Part shown: in pieces, positions 35,430 to 44,737 of the stretch
How the letters are laid out: the number at the start of each line of letters is the position of its first letter
Position numbering within the stretch: position 1 is the first letter of the stretch
Assembly (NCBI RefSeq): GCF_012927265.1
Contig: NZ_JABBGF010000004.1
Span: 186,001 to 250,000 of the forward strand
From: Chryseobacterium cheonjiense
GTDB taxonomy: Bacteria > Bacteroidota > Bacteroidia > Flavobacteriales > Weeksellaceae
Length of the DNA: 64,000 nt
Reading direction: 5' to 3'
Position numbers and translations under genes: made by a program
The notes under the pieces: model-generated
Seen by the model: only the letters and a program-made list of their open reading frames with translations
The model's database searches: none
What the model was told of the DNA's origin: nothing

Positions 35430-35993
35430 TTATTTGGTTGAACGGATAAGTTCTACAGAGAATTTTGCCATACAGTTGTCTATGGTAATGGTTCTTGTTC
35501 CTCTGATTTTACTCGGCGAAATATCATTCAGTAAGACATTCATTTCTACCTGTTTTTTTGCAGTTGAATCTGTTTTATAGTTAAGTTTGATCTCATTATT
35601 TTCAAACTTCCCGGAATAAGCTCTTACGAGATTGTTATTATTGATAATTTTTGTTGAAAGCTGTAAAGAATCACTGTCGAATTCCCAGGTATCGGTACGC
35701 TGGTCACCCACGACGTAATCGGTGCAATTGGATTCGGTGCAGATTACTTTCCCCGTCCATTCGCCTGCAATTTCTTTTGGCCATACCACAATTTTCACCG
35801 AATCTTTTTTTGAGAAAATACTGTCTCTCATTTTTAAAAGCGACTGGTATTCAGATTCTTTCTGGGCAAATAATTTTTCTTTTTCAAGCAGCTGTTTTTC
35901 TCTCATCATAAGCTCAGTTTCCTTTTTCTTATCGTCGCAGGCAACTAAAAGAAATGAAATGGTAATGATAATAAATAGTACGTTTTTAAGCAT
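35430..35993 (-). CDS. Lipoprotein with coiled coil, unknown function
   Basis: A 187-residue protein: lipobox LVAC (Cys19), then a charged coiled coil (about 22-65), then a beta-rich C-terminal domain with two Cys in VICTESNCTDYV. It ends 6 bp before the antiporter start on the same strand, so the two are probably co-transcribed. No family recognised. Confidence 0.65.
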   Translation of the reverse strand: MLKNVLFIIITISFLLVACDDKKKETELMMREKQLLEKEKLFAQKESEYQSLLKMRDSIFSKKDSVKIVVWPKEIAGEWTGKVICTESNCTDYVVGDQRTDTWEFDSDSLQLSTKIINNNNLVRAYSGKFENNEIKLNYKTDSTAKKQVEMNVLLNDISPSKIRGTRTITIDNCMAKFSVELIRSTK

Positions 35994-36089
35994 ATTGTAA
36001 TTTTGGATTAAACAATATAATGAAAAATGAGGAAAATGAGAAATTATACGGACTTAAATCCTCCTTCGTATGTACAACATCGGCCTAAT

Positions 36090-36995
36090 TTATCCGATTT
36101 TGTGTCTTTTAAACATCTCACGGTTATAATTGATCACAAAAACGCCAAGGATGATCAGAAGAGCGGCAATGATAAATTTTGCAGAAATATCTTCATCAAG
36201 AATCAGCCAGCTTAAGAATATGGAAATAATAGTGTTCACATACGCCAAAATGGAGACCTGAACCGGGGAAACTCTCGTTAAGGCGTAATGATAGGCAAAA
36301 AATGCTGCTACAGAACCGAATAGTGCCAAATATAACATGGCAGAAACACTTTTCACCGACCAGTTTCCGAAATTATAATCTTCGGTAAACAAAAAAGCAA
36401 AAATGATCTGAATGATTCCCGCAAAAGCAAACTGATAAAAAAGGTTTAATGAAATATTTTTACTCTGAATATTCATTTTTTTTGTAAAAATAGTTCCGGA
36501 AGCCCATCCGAAAATCCCGCAAAAGAGGAGTAATATTCCGAATCTGTAATCGGGATTAGCCAGATCATGGATGCCATCCCAGAAGATGAATGTTATTCCT
36601 CCGAAACATAATAAAACACCAATCAGTGCACGGATCGTGAATTTCTGTAAACCTAACCCCACGCTTCCGAGGAAAACAATAATAGGCGAAGTGGCACTGA
36701 TCAATGAGGTAAGGCTGCTGGTAAGCGTTTCTTCGGCTACAGTGGTTAATCCGTTGGCAATAATCAGCATCAAAGAAGAAAATACAAGCTGATACCCCAG
36801 GTTTTTCCACCCGATCCATTGAAACTGACCTCTGTACAAAAGAATCATAAGCATAATAAGGGAAGCCAGGAACTGACGAATTCCCGCTACAAACCACGCA
36901 GGAATTGTTTCTACGGCAACCCGAATGGATAAAAATGTGGTTCCCCAGACAATAGCAACAGTAAGAATAGCGAGCGTAAGTTTATAATCTTTCAA
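36090..36995 (-). CDS. EamA/DMT family transporter
   Basis: A 301-residue inner-membrane permease with ten predicted helices in two EamA halves (AIVWGTTFLSIRVAVETIP in the first, LALFGSVAAFFAYHYALTRVSP in the second). Exports metabolites such as amino acids or purines in known members; substrate not deducible. Basic C-terminus. A TATTTTTG box (37015-37022) is 20 nt upstream of the ATG. Confidence 0.87.
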   Translation of the reverse strand: MKDYKLTLAILTVAIVWGTTFLSIRVAVETIPAWFVAGIRQFLASLIMLMILLYRGQFQWIGWKNLGYQLVFSSLMLIIANGLTTVAEETLTSSLTSLISATSPIIVFLGSVGLGLQKFTIRALIGVLLCFGGITFIFWDGIHDLANPDYRFGILLLFCGIFGWASGTIFTKKMNIQSKNISLNLFYQFAFAGIIQIIFAFLFTEDYNFGNWSVKSVSAMLYLALFGSVAAFFAYHYALTRVSPVQVSILAYVNTIISIFLSWLILDEDISAKFIIAALLIILGVFVINYNREMFKRHKIG

Positions 36996-37014
36996 AATGG
37001 TGGTATATGGTTAA

Positions 37015-37022
37015 CAAAAATA
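37015..37022 (-). promoter_or_regulatory. Promoter -7 box of EamA gene
   Basis: TATTTTTG on the reverse strand, leader about 13 nt; divergent from the purE promoter. Confidence 0.45.
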
Positions 37023-37089
37023 CTTAATTTAAAATTGGCTGTTGTCTAAGCCGGCTTGTATGCATGGATGAGAACAACTTTTGCGCCTT

Positions 37090-37121
37090 TTTGGATGTCG
37101 CTTATTAATTTTTTATCTTTG
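37090..37121 (+). promoter_or_regulatory. purE promoter
   Basis: TTTG (37090-37093), 20-bp spacer, TATCTTTG (37114-37121): full consensus; leader about 15 nt to ATG 37142. Confidence 0.7.
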
Positions 37122-37141
37122 GGCATCTAATAAATAGAAGA

Positions 37142-37645
37142 ATGGTAGGAATTATTATGGGAAGTCAGAGCGACTTGCCGATCATGGAACAGGCTGCAAA
37201 CTTTTTAAAGTCTCTTGATATTCCGTATGAATTAACGGTAGTTTCCGCGCACAGAACGCCGGAAAGAATGTTTGATTACGCCAAAACGGCTAAAGAAAGA
37301 GGTCTGAAAGTAATCGTGGCCGGAGCAGGAGGCGCCGCCCACCTTCCGGGAATGGTGGCAAGCTGTACCACCTTACCTGTAATCGGGGTTCCTATTTTAT
37401 CAAGCAATTCCATCGACGGATGGGATTCTGTTCTGTCAATTCTCCAGATGCCGGGCGGAATTCCCGTGGCAACCGTAGCACTAAACGGCGCTTTGAATGC
37501 AGGAATTTTAGCAGCTAAAATCATAGGCAGTGCAGATGAAATGGTAGCTGAAAATCTTCAGAAATATCAGGATTCCCTGAAAGATAAAGTTTTGGGAACT
37601 GTTGATGATATTAAAACAAAGCATCCTAATCATTTCGATCAGTAG
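37142..37645 (+). CDS. purE: N5-carboxyaminoimidazole ribonucleotide mutase
   Basis: Converts N5-CAIR to CAIR, the step after PurK. 167 residues, the usual class I PurE length. Signature motifs GSQSDLPIM (7-15), VSAHRTPERM with the catalytic His, and AGAGGAAHLPGMVAS are all present, as is WDSVLSILQMPGGIPVATVA. Own promoter; ended by a long perfect hairpin. Confidence 0.96.
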   Translation: MVGIIMGSQSDLPIMEQAANFLKSLDIPYELTVVSAHRTPERMFDYAKTAKERGLKVIVAGAGGAAHLPGMVASCTTLPVIGVPILSSNSIDGWDSVLSILQMPGGIPVATVALNGALNAGILAAKIIGSADEMVAENLQKYQDSLKDKVLGTVDDIKTKHPNHFDQ

Positions 37646-37661
37646 CATAACAAAAATACAT

Positions 37662-37704
37662 AAAAGTTTCGCGGCTCACGAAAATCGTGAGCCGCGAAAC
37701 TTTT
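37662..37704. terminator. Long perfect hairpin between purE and T9SS cargo genes
   Basis: Perfect 20-bp stem (37662-37681 / 37685-37704) with a 3-nt loop aaa, core gtttcgcggctcacga. A tttt on the right and aaaa on the left make it a plausible bidirectional terminator between convergent genes. One of several 3-base-loop hairpins in the window. Confidence 0.75.
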
Positions 37705-39082
37705 ATTGCTTAATAAATTTAAAATTCTGTCTTTTATTTTCGGTAATGATCTGCAGCATGTAATTCCCCTTTATTAAAGAACTCACATCTATCTTATTTT
37801 CATTTAAGGTATGCTGAAGAATAATTCTTCCTGCTGAATCAAAAATAATATAGTCGGTTCCTTTCATATTTTTAAGATAAATAATATCTGTCGCAGGATT
37901 CGGATAGATTCCGATTGGGTTTTTCACGGAGCCCTCTGAAGTTGATAACAATTGTTCGCATTCCATGATATAATTATCGCCCGACATTAGCCATCCTTTA
38001 TTGTTTAATAAATAATTCCTGGCGACTAAAGATGATGATGAACTGTAAACAAGCGGTGCAACACTGTATAAATTAATTCCGGAAGGAGTCGCGGGATTGT
38101 TTGCCCATCCCTCCAATGTATTCCCATAGTTCGAACAATCTATCCCGGAGCCGGTGATCATTCTTGCGGCCATAGAAAGCAAACTTAAATTCCACTTTCC
38201 TAAGCTATAATTAAAAGCAGTTGCGTCTTCTAAGATGCACCGCATATCCGTAACTTTTGAAGTGTCCCAATCTGTAATATCCTGATTGAACTCCGAACAA
38301 ATATGAAGCATATGTGTCATGCTGGTAACCTTTGAAGTATCCCAGTTTCCAATGGGCTGATTAAATTTTGGGAGATAATGAAACATCCAGTCCATATTTA
38401 TTACATTCGATACATTCCAGTTTCCAACCGGCTGGTTGAAATTTCCTGCGCTGGCAAATAAATGGCTCATATTGTTTACGGAAGCTGTATTCCAAAGATT
38501 GAACGTCGGGTTTCCGATAAGAGATGTGCAGTTGTAGAACATGGCCAGCATGCTTGTTACGGATGAGAAGTCAGGAATATCTGTAGCTGTTATATCCAGA
38601 TTGATACAATCAGAAAATCCCCATTCCATATTGGTCCAGTGAATATTTCCCCATTGTGAAACTTCTAAGATTTTTTTTGCATCTCCATTATAGGATACTA
38701 TGGTAGGGATGCGAAGGCTTGGCGAAATAAAAGCTTCATTAGGAAATTTTACATTATGGAAATTTCCGTTGCCATTGCTTATTTTAACTTTATAAGTAGC
38801 ATTTCCGGGATTAGAATTAAAGGGAGCGCCGAAATCTATCAAAAAATGATCTGCAGAAGTTATGGTAAAGCTGTCATTGTGAGCAGGAAATCCTATTTCT
38901 TCCCACGATACATTGAAATTATCTCCTGATCCGGGAAACCAAATTTGGTTGACAGTAGAAGAAGGTGCCGAAAAAATAGTCGTGCTTGGATTGCTGGGTT
39001 TCCAGATCGTGATAAATTCATTTTGTGCTGCCAATATCTGACAGAAAATCAAGCATAAAAAAGTAAAGATATATCTTAACAT
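37703..39082 (-). CDS. BspA-like (DUF285) surface protein with T9SS type A sorting domain, copy 3
   Basis: A 459-residue secreted protein. Signal peptide 1-19 (ILAAQ), an N-terminal beta domain (FITIWKPSNPSTTIF...), then DUF285 repeats of about 25 residues (pattern W-N-x-S-x-V-x-x-M-x-x-M-F-x-x-x-x-x-F-N-Q) over about 170-310, then a C-terminal sorting domain with IYPNPATDIIYLKN and ending in GNYMLQIITENKRQNFKFIKQ read in part. Expected to be exported by T9SS and anchored or released at the surface. Last of three tandem paralogues (20-bp and 33-bp gaps). Confidence 0.88.
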   Translation of the reverse strand: MLRYIFTFLCLIFCQILAAQNEFITIWKPSNPSTTIFSAPSSTVNQIWFPGSGDNFNVSWEEIGFPAHNDSFTITSADHFLIDFGAPFNSNPGNATYKVKISNGNGNFHNVKFPNEAFISPSLRIPTIVSYNGDAKKILEVSQWGNIHWTNMEWGFSDCINLDITATDIPDFSSVTSMLAMFYNCTSLIGNPTFNLWNTASVNNMSHLFASAGNFNQPVGNWNVSNVINMDWMFHYLPKFNQPIGNWDTSKVTSMTHMLHICSEFNQDITDWDTSKVTDMRCILEDATAFNYSLGKWNLSLLSMAARMITGSGIDCSNYGNTLEGWANNPATPSGINLYSVAPLVYSSSSSLVARNYLLNNKGWLMSGDNYIMECEQLLSTSEGSVKNPIGIYPNPATDIIYLKNMKGTDYIIFDSAGRIILQHTLNENKIDVSSLIKGNYMLQIITENKRQNFKFIKQ

Positions 39083-39102
39083 AAGTAATATTTCAGGTTT
39101 TT

Positions 39103-40656
39103 TTATTCTTTAATGAATTTATAAGTTTGAATTTTATCTTTTGTTACGATCTGTAAAATGTAATTTCCTTTTAATAAAGTGCTGATGTTGATGAGCTCAT
39201 TTTCTATATTCCCTTCCCTGAGTAACCTTCCCGATGCATCAACGATTCTGTATTTTTCTGCGCCATGTAAGTGTTCTGTATGGATATTATCTTTTGCGGG
39301 ATTAGGATAAATTGAACCTCCTTTTGTGGCTTTAATATCAGAGGTTGCAAGAAAACAGCTTCCAGCTGAGTCTCCTGAGATGATCCAGTTTTTATTGTTA
39401 ATGAGAAAGTCTCTTTCGTTGGTAATATTTGAGGCATATTTTGCTGGTGCTGTAGACCCTAGATTGACATTGTTTGCCGTATTGGGATTGTTTGCCCAGG
39501 CCACAAGTGTTTTACTGTAATTGTTGCAGTCGATAGCAGTATTTACAATCATACTTGAAGCATCACTAACTGATGCTAAATTCCAGTTTTCGAATGATTG
39601 ATTGTAGCTTGAAGCACCCGTTAAAAAAGTATTTATTGTTGTAACGTTACTTACATTCCAGGAATTTAAATTTTGATTAAACGAGGTACAGCCATGAAAT
39701 ACGTGTCCCATATCTGTAACATTTGCTGTGTTCCACATATTTAAAGGCTGATTAAATACGGGAATCATATGAAACATGAAGTGCATATCCTGAAGACTTG
39801 AGGTATTCCAATTGTCCAATCGCTGATTAAAGCTTACACACTGACCAAACATCCAGGCCATATTGGTAACTTTTGAAACATCCCAATTGTTGACACTTTG
39901 ATTAAATACTGTTCTTCCGGCCAGCATATAGCTCATGTCGGTAGCTGAAGAAGTATCCCAGTTTCCTATAAAAGGTGAATTGAACTGATGAGGAATATTG
40001 GATGTGCTCGTAAGACAGGAAAACATAAAACTGAAATTCTTAACTCGGGAAGTATTCCAGTTTTGCATAGAAGGAGCTCCTGTAAATTGCGGAGTTCCAT
40101 GAAACATGAAAGATACATCCGTTACAGCGTTAAGGTTCGGGCTGTCCGTTGCAGTGAGCTGTAGGGATAGACAATTGGTAAAAGCAGAATTCATAGAGAT
40201 CCATGAGATGTCTCCCCATTGCTCTACTTCCAGTATTTTATCAGCGCTGCCAAACATTTGCCAGATCGGTATAACCAGTTCTGCAGCAGAAAATAATTGT
40301 GCTGTTCCAAATTTTATTTGTCTGAAAATACCGTTTCCGTTGGAGACTTTTACCCTGTAAGTAGCACCGGAAGCATCTCCGCTTGATGCTCCGAAATCAA
40401 TTAGAACCTGATTGGTAGAGGTTACATTCGTCATAATTCCGTTATGAAGCGGGTACCCGATTTCTTCCCACTCGATTGTGTAATTTTCTCCATTACCGGG
40501 AAACCAGATTTGATTTGAATTGGCCTGAAAAGGAGCGTCTACCGTTACGCCAGGATTTAATACAAGACCAGGCTGCCAGATAGTGATAAACTCATTCTGT
40601 GCTTTTGCTATCTGAAAAAATGTAGCAAAAATAAATAGTATAATAATATTTTTCAT
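39103..40656 (-). CDS. BspA-like (DUF285) surface protein with T9SS sorting domain, copy 2
   Basis: A 517-residue paralogue of its neighbours: signal peptide (IAKAQ), the same N-terminal ITIWQPG...IWFPGNGENY domain, DUF285 repeats (for example NWDVSKVTNMAWMFGQC, NWNTSSLQDMHFMFHM) and the type A sorting domain IYPNPAKDNIH. It differs from copy 3 by extra repeats. The middle gene of the three-gene array. Confidence 0.88.
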   Translation of the reverse strand: MKNIIILFIFATFFQIAKAQNEFITIWQPGLVLNPGVTVDAPFQANSNQIWFPGNGENYTIEWEEIGYPLHNGIMTNVTSTNQVLIDFGASSGDASGATYRVKVSNGNGIFRQIKFGTAQLFSAAELVIPIWQMFGSADKILEVEQWGDISWISMNSAFTNCLSLQLTATDSPNLNAVTDVSFMFHGTPQFTGAPSMQNWNTSRVKNFSFMFSCLTSTSNIPHQFNSPFIGNWDTSSATDMSYMLAGRTVFNQSVNNWDVSKVTNMAWMFGQCVSFNQRLDNWNTSSLQDMHFMFHMIPVFNQPLNMWNTANVTDMGHVFHGCTSFNQNLNSWNVSNVTTINTFLTGASSYNQSFENWNLASVSDASSMIVNTAIDCNNYSKTLVAWANNPNTANNVNLGSTAPAKYASNITNERDFLINNKNWIISGDSAGSCFLATSDIKATKGGSIYPNPAKDNIHTEHLHGAEKYRIVDASGRLLREGNIENELINISTLLKGNYILQIVTKDKIQTYKFIKE

Positions 40657-40689
40657 GTCAGTTCTTATAAAAAAGATAAAAATAAATGA

Positions 40690-42351
40690 TTATTTTTTAA
40701 TAAACTTAAAATTCTCGGTTTTGTCTCCTATTTTAATTTTTAAAATATAATTTCCGGGAACCAAATGCTGAACATTGATCATTTCTTGATTAAGAAGATC
40801 CTTATTGATGATTCTTCCGCTAAAATCTATAATCTGATATTCCTTTGCTTCTTTCGGGAAATTTTTAATAAAAATAAAATCTGTAGCAGGGTTTGGATAT
40901 ATAGAAATGTCTTTTTTAATGTTGTTTTCTGAAGTCGAAAGTACAGACTGGCATTCTCCATCATATGAATCTCCCGCTATTGACCAGCCTTTGGATGTGA
41001 TTAAGAAATTTCTTGCATTCACTGCTGCCTGATGAGAATATTTAAGAGGTGAGATATTGGAAATACTTATGTTTTGCGGAGTTAAAGAATTGATACTCCA
41101 TCCTAAAAGCGTGCTGTCGTAGTTTTGGCAATTTAATCCGGAATTTAAAAATAGATTACTTGCAGACGTAAGGGAGGAAAGATTCCAGCTACCCAGATTT
41201 TGATTAAAACTTGTTGCTCCATCGAACATATGATCCATAGTCGTTACCTGACCTGTGTTCCACTCACCGATATTTTGGTTGAAAGACGTTGCATTCTGAA
41301 ACATTGAAGTCATTAATGTTACATTGGAAGTGTTCCAATTCTTTATATCCTGGTTAAACGCATTTGCATTTTGAAACATTCCATTCATATAAATTCCATT
41401 AGCAGTGTCCCAATTTCCTATAGGCTGGTTAAAAGTGTGCGCGTTTAAGAAAATTTTTTGAAAATCTGAGACATTTGCAGTATTCCAGTTCCCTATAGGT
41501 TTATTGAATGCAAGAGCTCCTGAAAACATTAGTTCGATCTCTATTGCACTAGACATGTCCCAATCTCCTAACGGTTGGTTGAAAGCAAATGCATTAAAAA
41601 ACATCGCATTAAAAGATTGAACATTCCCCGTATCCCAAGTATTAATATTTTGGTTAAATGATGTAGCGAATGCAAATGTCAGAATCATTCGGGTCACATT
41701 AGAGGTATCCCAATTACCAAGCGGTTGGTTGAATAAAGGGCAGTTTGCAAATGCAGACTGTAAGTCCGTCACAGTTGATGTGTCCCAATTGTTAAAACTG
41801 CTATTGCCAATAAGAGAAGCACAAGAATTAAATATGTTATCAAAACTTGTAACATTGGTTAAATTGGGTATATCTGTTGCGATCATATCCAAATTTGAAC
41901 AAGATGAATAAGCAAAATCCATATTTTCCCAAATAATATTTCCCCAATGCTCAATTTTTAAAATTTTATCCGGATCTCCAAAAAAAACAGAAGTCAAAGG
42001 ATCATAAAATTTCACTCTTTTAAAAGTTCCATTTCCGTTGCTTACTTTCACCCGGTAAGTCGCATTGGCTGCCACAGCATTTTGTGGATTTCCAAAATCA
42101 ATCAAAAAATGCAGAGTAGAAGTAATGTTTGATAAGCTGCCATTATGAGAAGGATACCCTACTTCTTCCCAAGACACATTAAAATTATTGCCTCGTCCAG
42201 GAAACCAGATCTGCGTAGAGGTGGATGTAACACCACCTGATATATTCTGTGCAGATGTATTGCTTGGCTTCCAGATGGTGGTAAACTCATTCTGTGCTTT
42301 TATAATCTGAAAGAAAAAAATACAGAGTGTAATGAGTAATAATTTTTTCAT
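40690..42351 (-). CDS. BspA-like (DUF285) surface protein with T9SS sorting domain, copy 1
   Basis: The longest of the three paralogues (553 residues) and the first in transcription order. Signal peptide (IIKAQ), N-terminal domain (FTTIWKPSNTSAQ), about ten DUF285 repeats (NWDTSNVTRMILTFAF, WDTGNVQSFNAMFFNA and so on), and the sorting domain IYPNPATDFIFIKN. Length differences between copies correspond to repeat number. Such repeats mediate host or bacterial binding in known BspA proteins; that function is inferred here. Confidence 0.88.
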   Translation of the reverse strand: MKKLLLITLCIFFFQIIKAQNEFTTIWKPSNTSAQNISGGVTSTSTQIWFPGRGNNFNVSWEEVGYPSHNGSLSNITSTLHFLIDFGNPQNAVAANATYRVKVSNGNGTFKRVKFYDPLTSVFFGDPDKILKIEHWGNIIWENMDFAYSSCSNLDMIATDIPNLTNVTSFDNIFNSCASLIGNSSFNNWDTSTVTDLQSAFANCPLFNQPLGNWDTSNVTRMILTFAFATSFNQNINTWDTGNVQSFNAMFFNAFAFNQPLGDWDMSSAIEIELMFSGALAFNKPIGNWNTANVSDFQKIFLNAHTFNQPIGNWDTANGIYMNGMFQNANAFNQDIKNWNTSNVTLMTSMFQNATSFNQNIGEWNTGQVTTMDHMFDGATSFNQNLGSWNLSSLTSASNLFLNSGLNCQNYDSTLLGWSINSLTPQNISISNISPLKYSHQAAVNARNFLITSKGWSIAGDSYDGECQSVLSTSENNIKKDISIYPNPATDFIFIKNFPKEAKEYQIIDFSGRIINKDLLNQEMINVQHLVPGNYILKIKIGDKTENFKFIKK

Positions 42352-42517
42352 GGTATATAATTTGGTATAAGAAATAAGAGTAATTTTATTAATCTAAAAT
42401 ATCTTTGGTTTATTTTTAAGATTAATATATTATTATTAAATATTCTTTATTAAAAGCAAATATAGTATTTTTCTATAAATATCTCTATAATTTGTGAATT
42501 AATATCGTTGAAATAAA

Positions 42518-42543
42518 AATGCTCATCACATCTGATGAGCATT
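42518..42543 (-). terminator. Terminator of YiaA-like gene
   Basis: Perfect 11-bp stem aatgctcatca/tgatgagcatt with loop catc, then (reverse strand) a T-rich tail. The 166 bp between it and copy 1 above contain only AT-rich DNA. Confidence 0.8.
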
Positions 42544-42566
42544 GTATAATTGAATGGATAGATTGC

Positions 42567-42959
42567 TTAATCTTCCATCATATTATCCCGCGTATTCTTT
42601 TGTACGGCAATAGCACCGAACAGCGCCAATAGAAAGGCAAATGCATAGAACCCTTTTTCGCTTGGTAAGATGGTTGCATTAAACAAACCAACCGTCAGTA
42701 AAACAATTGATGATAAGGTAGCAAACCAACATATCCCGTAATAAATGTCGGTAACTTTGATGTTTTCCATTCTGTCACGAACGGCTTTCTGCAAAGAAAC
42801 TACAGCAAATAAACCATAGAGAAGAATGGTAAAATAATATCCTTTCTCATTAAGTTCCATTTCTGCCCTTACAAGACCTGTAATATAACCTATCATTCCT
42901 GCGCCTAAAGCAACCCATGATGCCGCTACAAAGGCGGTCGATACATTTTGTTTTTTCAT
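42567..42959 (-). CDS. YiaA/YiaB family inner-membrane protein
   Basis: A 130-residue protein with four hydrophobic helices in two similar halves; each half ends in a 'KGFYAFAFLLALFGAIAVQKNTRD'-like unit (KGYYFTILLYGLFAVVSLQKAVRD in the first), the internal duplication typical of YiaA/YiaB. Function unknown in the family. Single gene. Confidence 0.85.
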   Translation of the reverse strand: MKKQNVSTAFVAASWVALGAGMIGYITGLVRAEMELNEKGYYFTILLYGLFAVVSLQKAVRDRMENIKVTDIYYGICWFATLSSIVLLTVGLFNATILPSEKGFYAFAFLLALFGAIAVQKNTRDNMMED

Positions 42960-43080
42960 GTTAATGTTTAATAAAGCGCTAAAGATATTAATTTTAATTC
43001 AATGCAAACCATAACTTAATTTTTGAAATTTTATTGCTTTCATATTATCAATGAAGCTTCGTACGCTATGTTTAATACTT

Positions 43081-43130
43081 TTTGTTAGGTTCCGCGGCGG
43101 CGAAGCCGCCGCGGAACCTAAACAAAAAAA
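43081..43130. repeat. GC-rich hairpin next to ahcY terminator
   Basis: Stem 43081-43103 with 43107-43130 (one bulged base), loop gaa, core gttccgcggcggc. It resembles the central stems of the repeat at 1478 and 21051 but lacks the flanking motifs. GC-rich compared with its surroundings. Confidence 0.6.
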
Positions 43131-43151
43131 CTCTCCTGAAAGGAGAGTTTT
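43124..43151 (-). terminator. ahcY terminator
   Basis: Perfect 9-bp stem aactctcct/aggagagtt (43131-43139 / 43143-43151), loop gaa, followed on the reverse strand by a T run. Confidence 0.85.
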
Positions 43152-43178
43152 TTTAAATATCTAAATGCTGATCAGCTA

Positions 43179-44492
43179 TTAATATCTGTAATATTCCGGT
43201 TTGAAAGGACCTTCAACATTTACCCCGATATAATCAGCCTGCTCCTGAGAAAGAGTTTCCAGCTCAACGCTTAATTTCTTAAGGTGAAGAGCAGCTACTT
43301 TTTCGTCAAGATGCTTCGGAAGCATATATACTTCATTTTTGTAAGCTGCAGAATTATTCCAAAGTTCGATCTGAGCCAATGTCTGGTTAGAGAAAGAGTT
43401 GGACATTACAAAACTTGGGTGTCCTGTAGCACATCCTAAGTTTACCAGTCTTCCTTCCGCAAGAATGATTACTTCTTTACCTTCAATCGTATAAATATCC
43501 ACCTGAGGTTTCACTTCAGATTTTGTATGACCGTAGTTTTCGTTCAACCAAGCCATATCAATCTCGTTATCGAAGTGGCCGATGTTACAAACGATCGCTT
43601 TATCCTTTAATTTTAAGAAATGTTCTTTTCTTACGATATTAAAGTTACCTGTAGTCGTGATTACGATATCTGCGTTATCTACTACCGTATCCAGTCTCTT
43701 AACTTCATATCCGTCCATAGCAGCCTGAAGCGCACAGATCGGGTCAATTTCTGTTACCGTAACAATTGATCCTGCTCCTCTGAACGATGCAGCAGTACCT
43801 TTACCAACGTCTCCGTATCCGCAAACTACAACTCTCTTACCAGCCAACATAATATCTGTAGCTCTTCTTACAGCATCTACTGCAGATTCTTTACATCCGT
43901 ATTTGTTGTCGAATTTAGATTTGGTTACAGAATCATTTACGTTGATCGCAGGCATTACTAATGTTCCGTTCTTCATTCTCTCGTAAAGTCTGTGAACACC
44001 TGTTGTGGTTTCTTCAGAAAGACCTTTGATTTCTTTGGTTAATTCCGGATATTTATCAAAAACCATGTTTGTTAAATCTCCACCATCATCAAGGATCATA
44101 TTTAATGGCTTTCTGTCTTCACCAAAAAATAAAGTCTGCTCAATACACCAGTCAAATTCTTCCGCATTCATCCCTTTCCATGCATACACCGGAATTCCGG
44201 CAGCAGCAATAGCAGCAGCAGCATGATCCTGGGTAGAGAAAATATTGCAAGAAGACCAGGTAACTTCAGCTCCCAAAGCTACAAGCGTCTCGATAAGCAC
44301 AGCTGTCTGGATCGTCATGTGAAGACATCCCGCAATTCTTGCTCCTTTTAGCGGCTGAGATGGTCCGTATTCTTCACGGATGGCCATAAGACCAGGCATT
44401 TCAGCTTCTGCAAGATTGATTTCTTTTCTTCCCCATTCTGCCAGGGAGATATCCTTAACTTTATAAGGAAGGTATTGTGTTGTAGTACTCAT
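43179..44492 (-). CDS. ahcY: Adenosylhomocysteinase
   Basis: NAD-dependent hydrolysis of S-adenosylhomocysteine to adenosine and homocysteine, part of the methyl cycle. Conserved LDDGGDLTNMVFDKYPEL, the NAD-binding GYGDVGKGTAASFRGAG and the C-terminal KPEYYRY are present. The frame begins MHMSTTTQYLPYK; I take the second ATG (44492, 437 residues), with 44498 as alternative. A TAATTTTG box is at 44533-44540. Single gene. Confidence 0.97.
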   Translation of the reverse strand: MSTTTQYLPYKVKDISLAEWGRKEINLAEAEMPGLMAIREEYGPSQPLKGARIAGCLHMTIQTAVLIETLVALGAEVTWSSCNIFSTQDHAAAAIAAAGIPVYAWKGMNAEEFDWCIEQTLFFGEDRKPLNMILDDGGDLTNMVFDKYPELTKEIKGLSEETTTGVHRLYERMKNGTLVMPAINVNDSVTKSKFDNKYGCKESAVDAVRRATDIMLAGKRVVVCGYGDVGKGTAASFRGAGSIVTVTEIDPICALQAAMDGYEVKRLDTVVDNADIVITTTGNFNIVRKEHFLKLKDKAIVCNIGHFDNEIDMAWLNENYGHTKSEVKPQVDIYTIEGKEVIILAEGRLVNLGCATGHPSFVMSNSFSNQTLAQIELWNNSAAYKNEVYMLPKHLDEKVAALHLKKLSVELETLSQEQADYIGVNVEGPFKPEYYRY

Positions 44493-44532
44493 ATGCAAAT
44501 GAATAAGTTTAAATTCAATAATAAATAGTATG

Positions 44533-44540
44533 CAAAATTA
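44533..44540 (-). promoter_or_regulatory. ahcY promoter -7 box
   Basis: TAATTTTG on the reverse strand, leader about 35 nt. The 224 bp between ahcY and aguB hold no gene. Confidence 0.45.
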
Positions 44541-44737
44541 CAACTAATAATTAAGATTAAAAAACGCCGGTAAATTTTATGAATATGAAATTATACAGGT
44601 TTGTTTCTTTCAATCTGATTAATATTCATATAATTCCTGTAATAACATAGTCTGTTAGATCAAAACTGAGTTTTTGACAGAATTATTCTATCATCTATTT
44701 TAAAAATATTAATTTTATGCCCGCAAAAATCAACAAC

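Noticed and set aside
32136..37645. purK and purE as one operon
   Set aside because: They are separated by 3.9 kb with three reverse-strand genes, and purE has its own full promoter.
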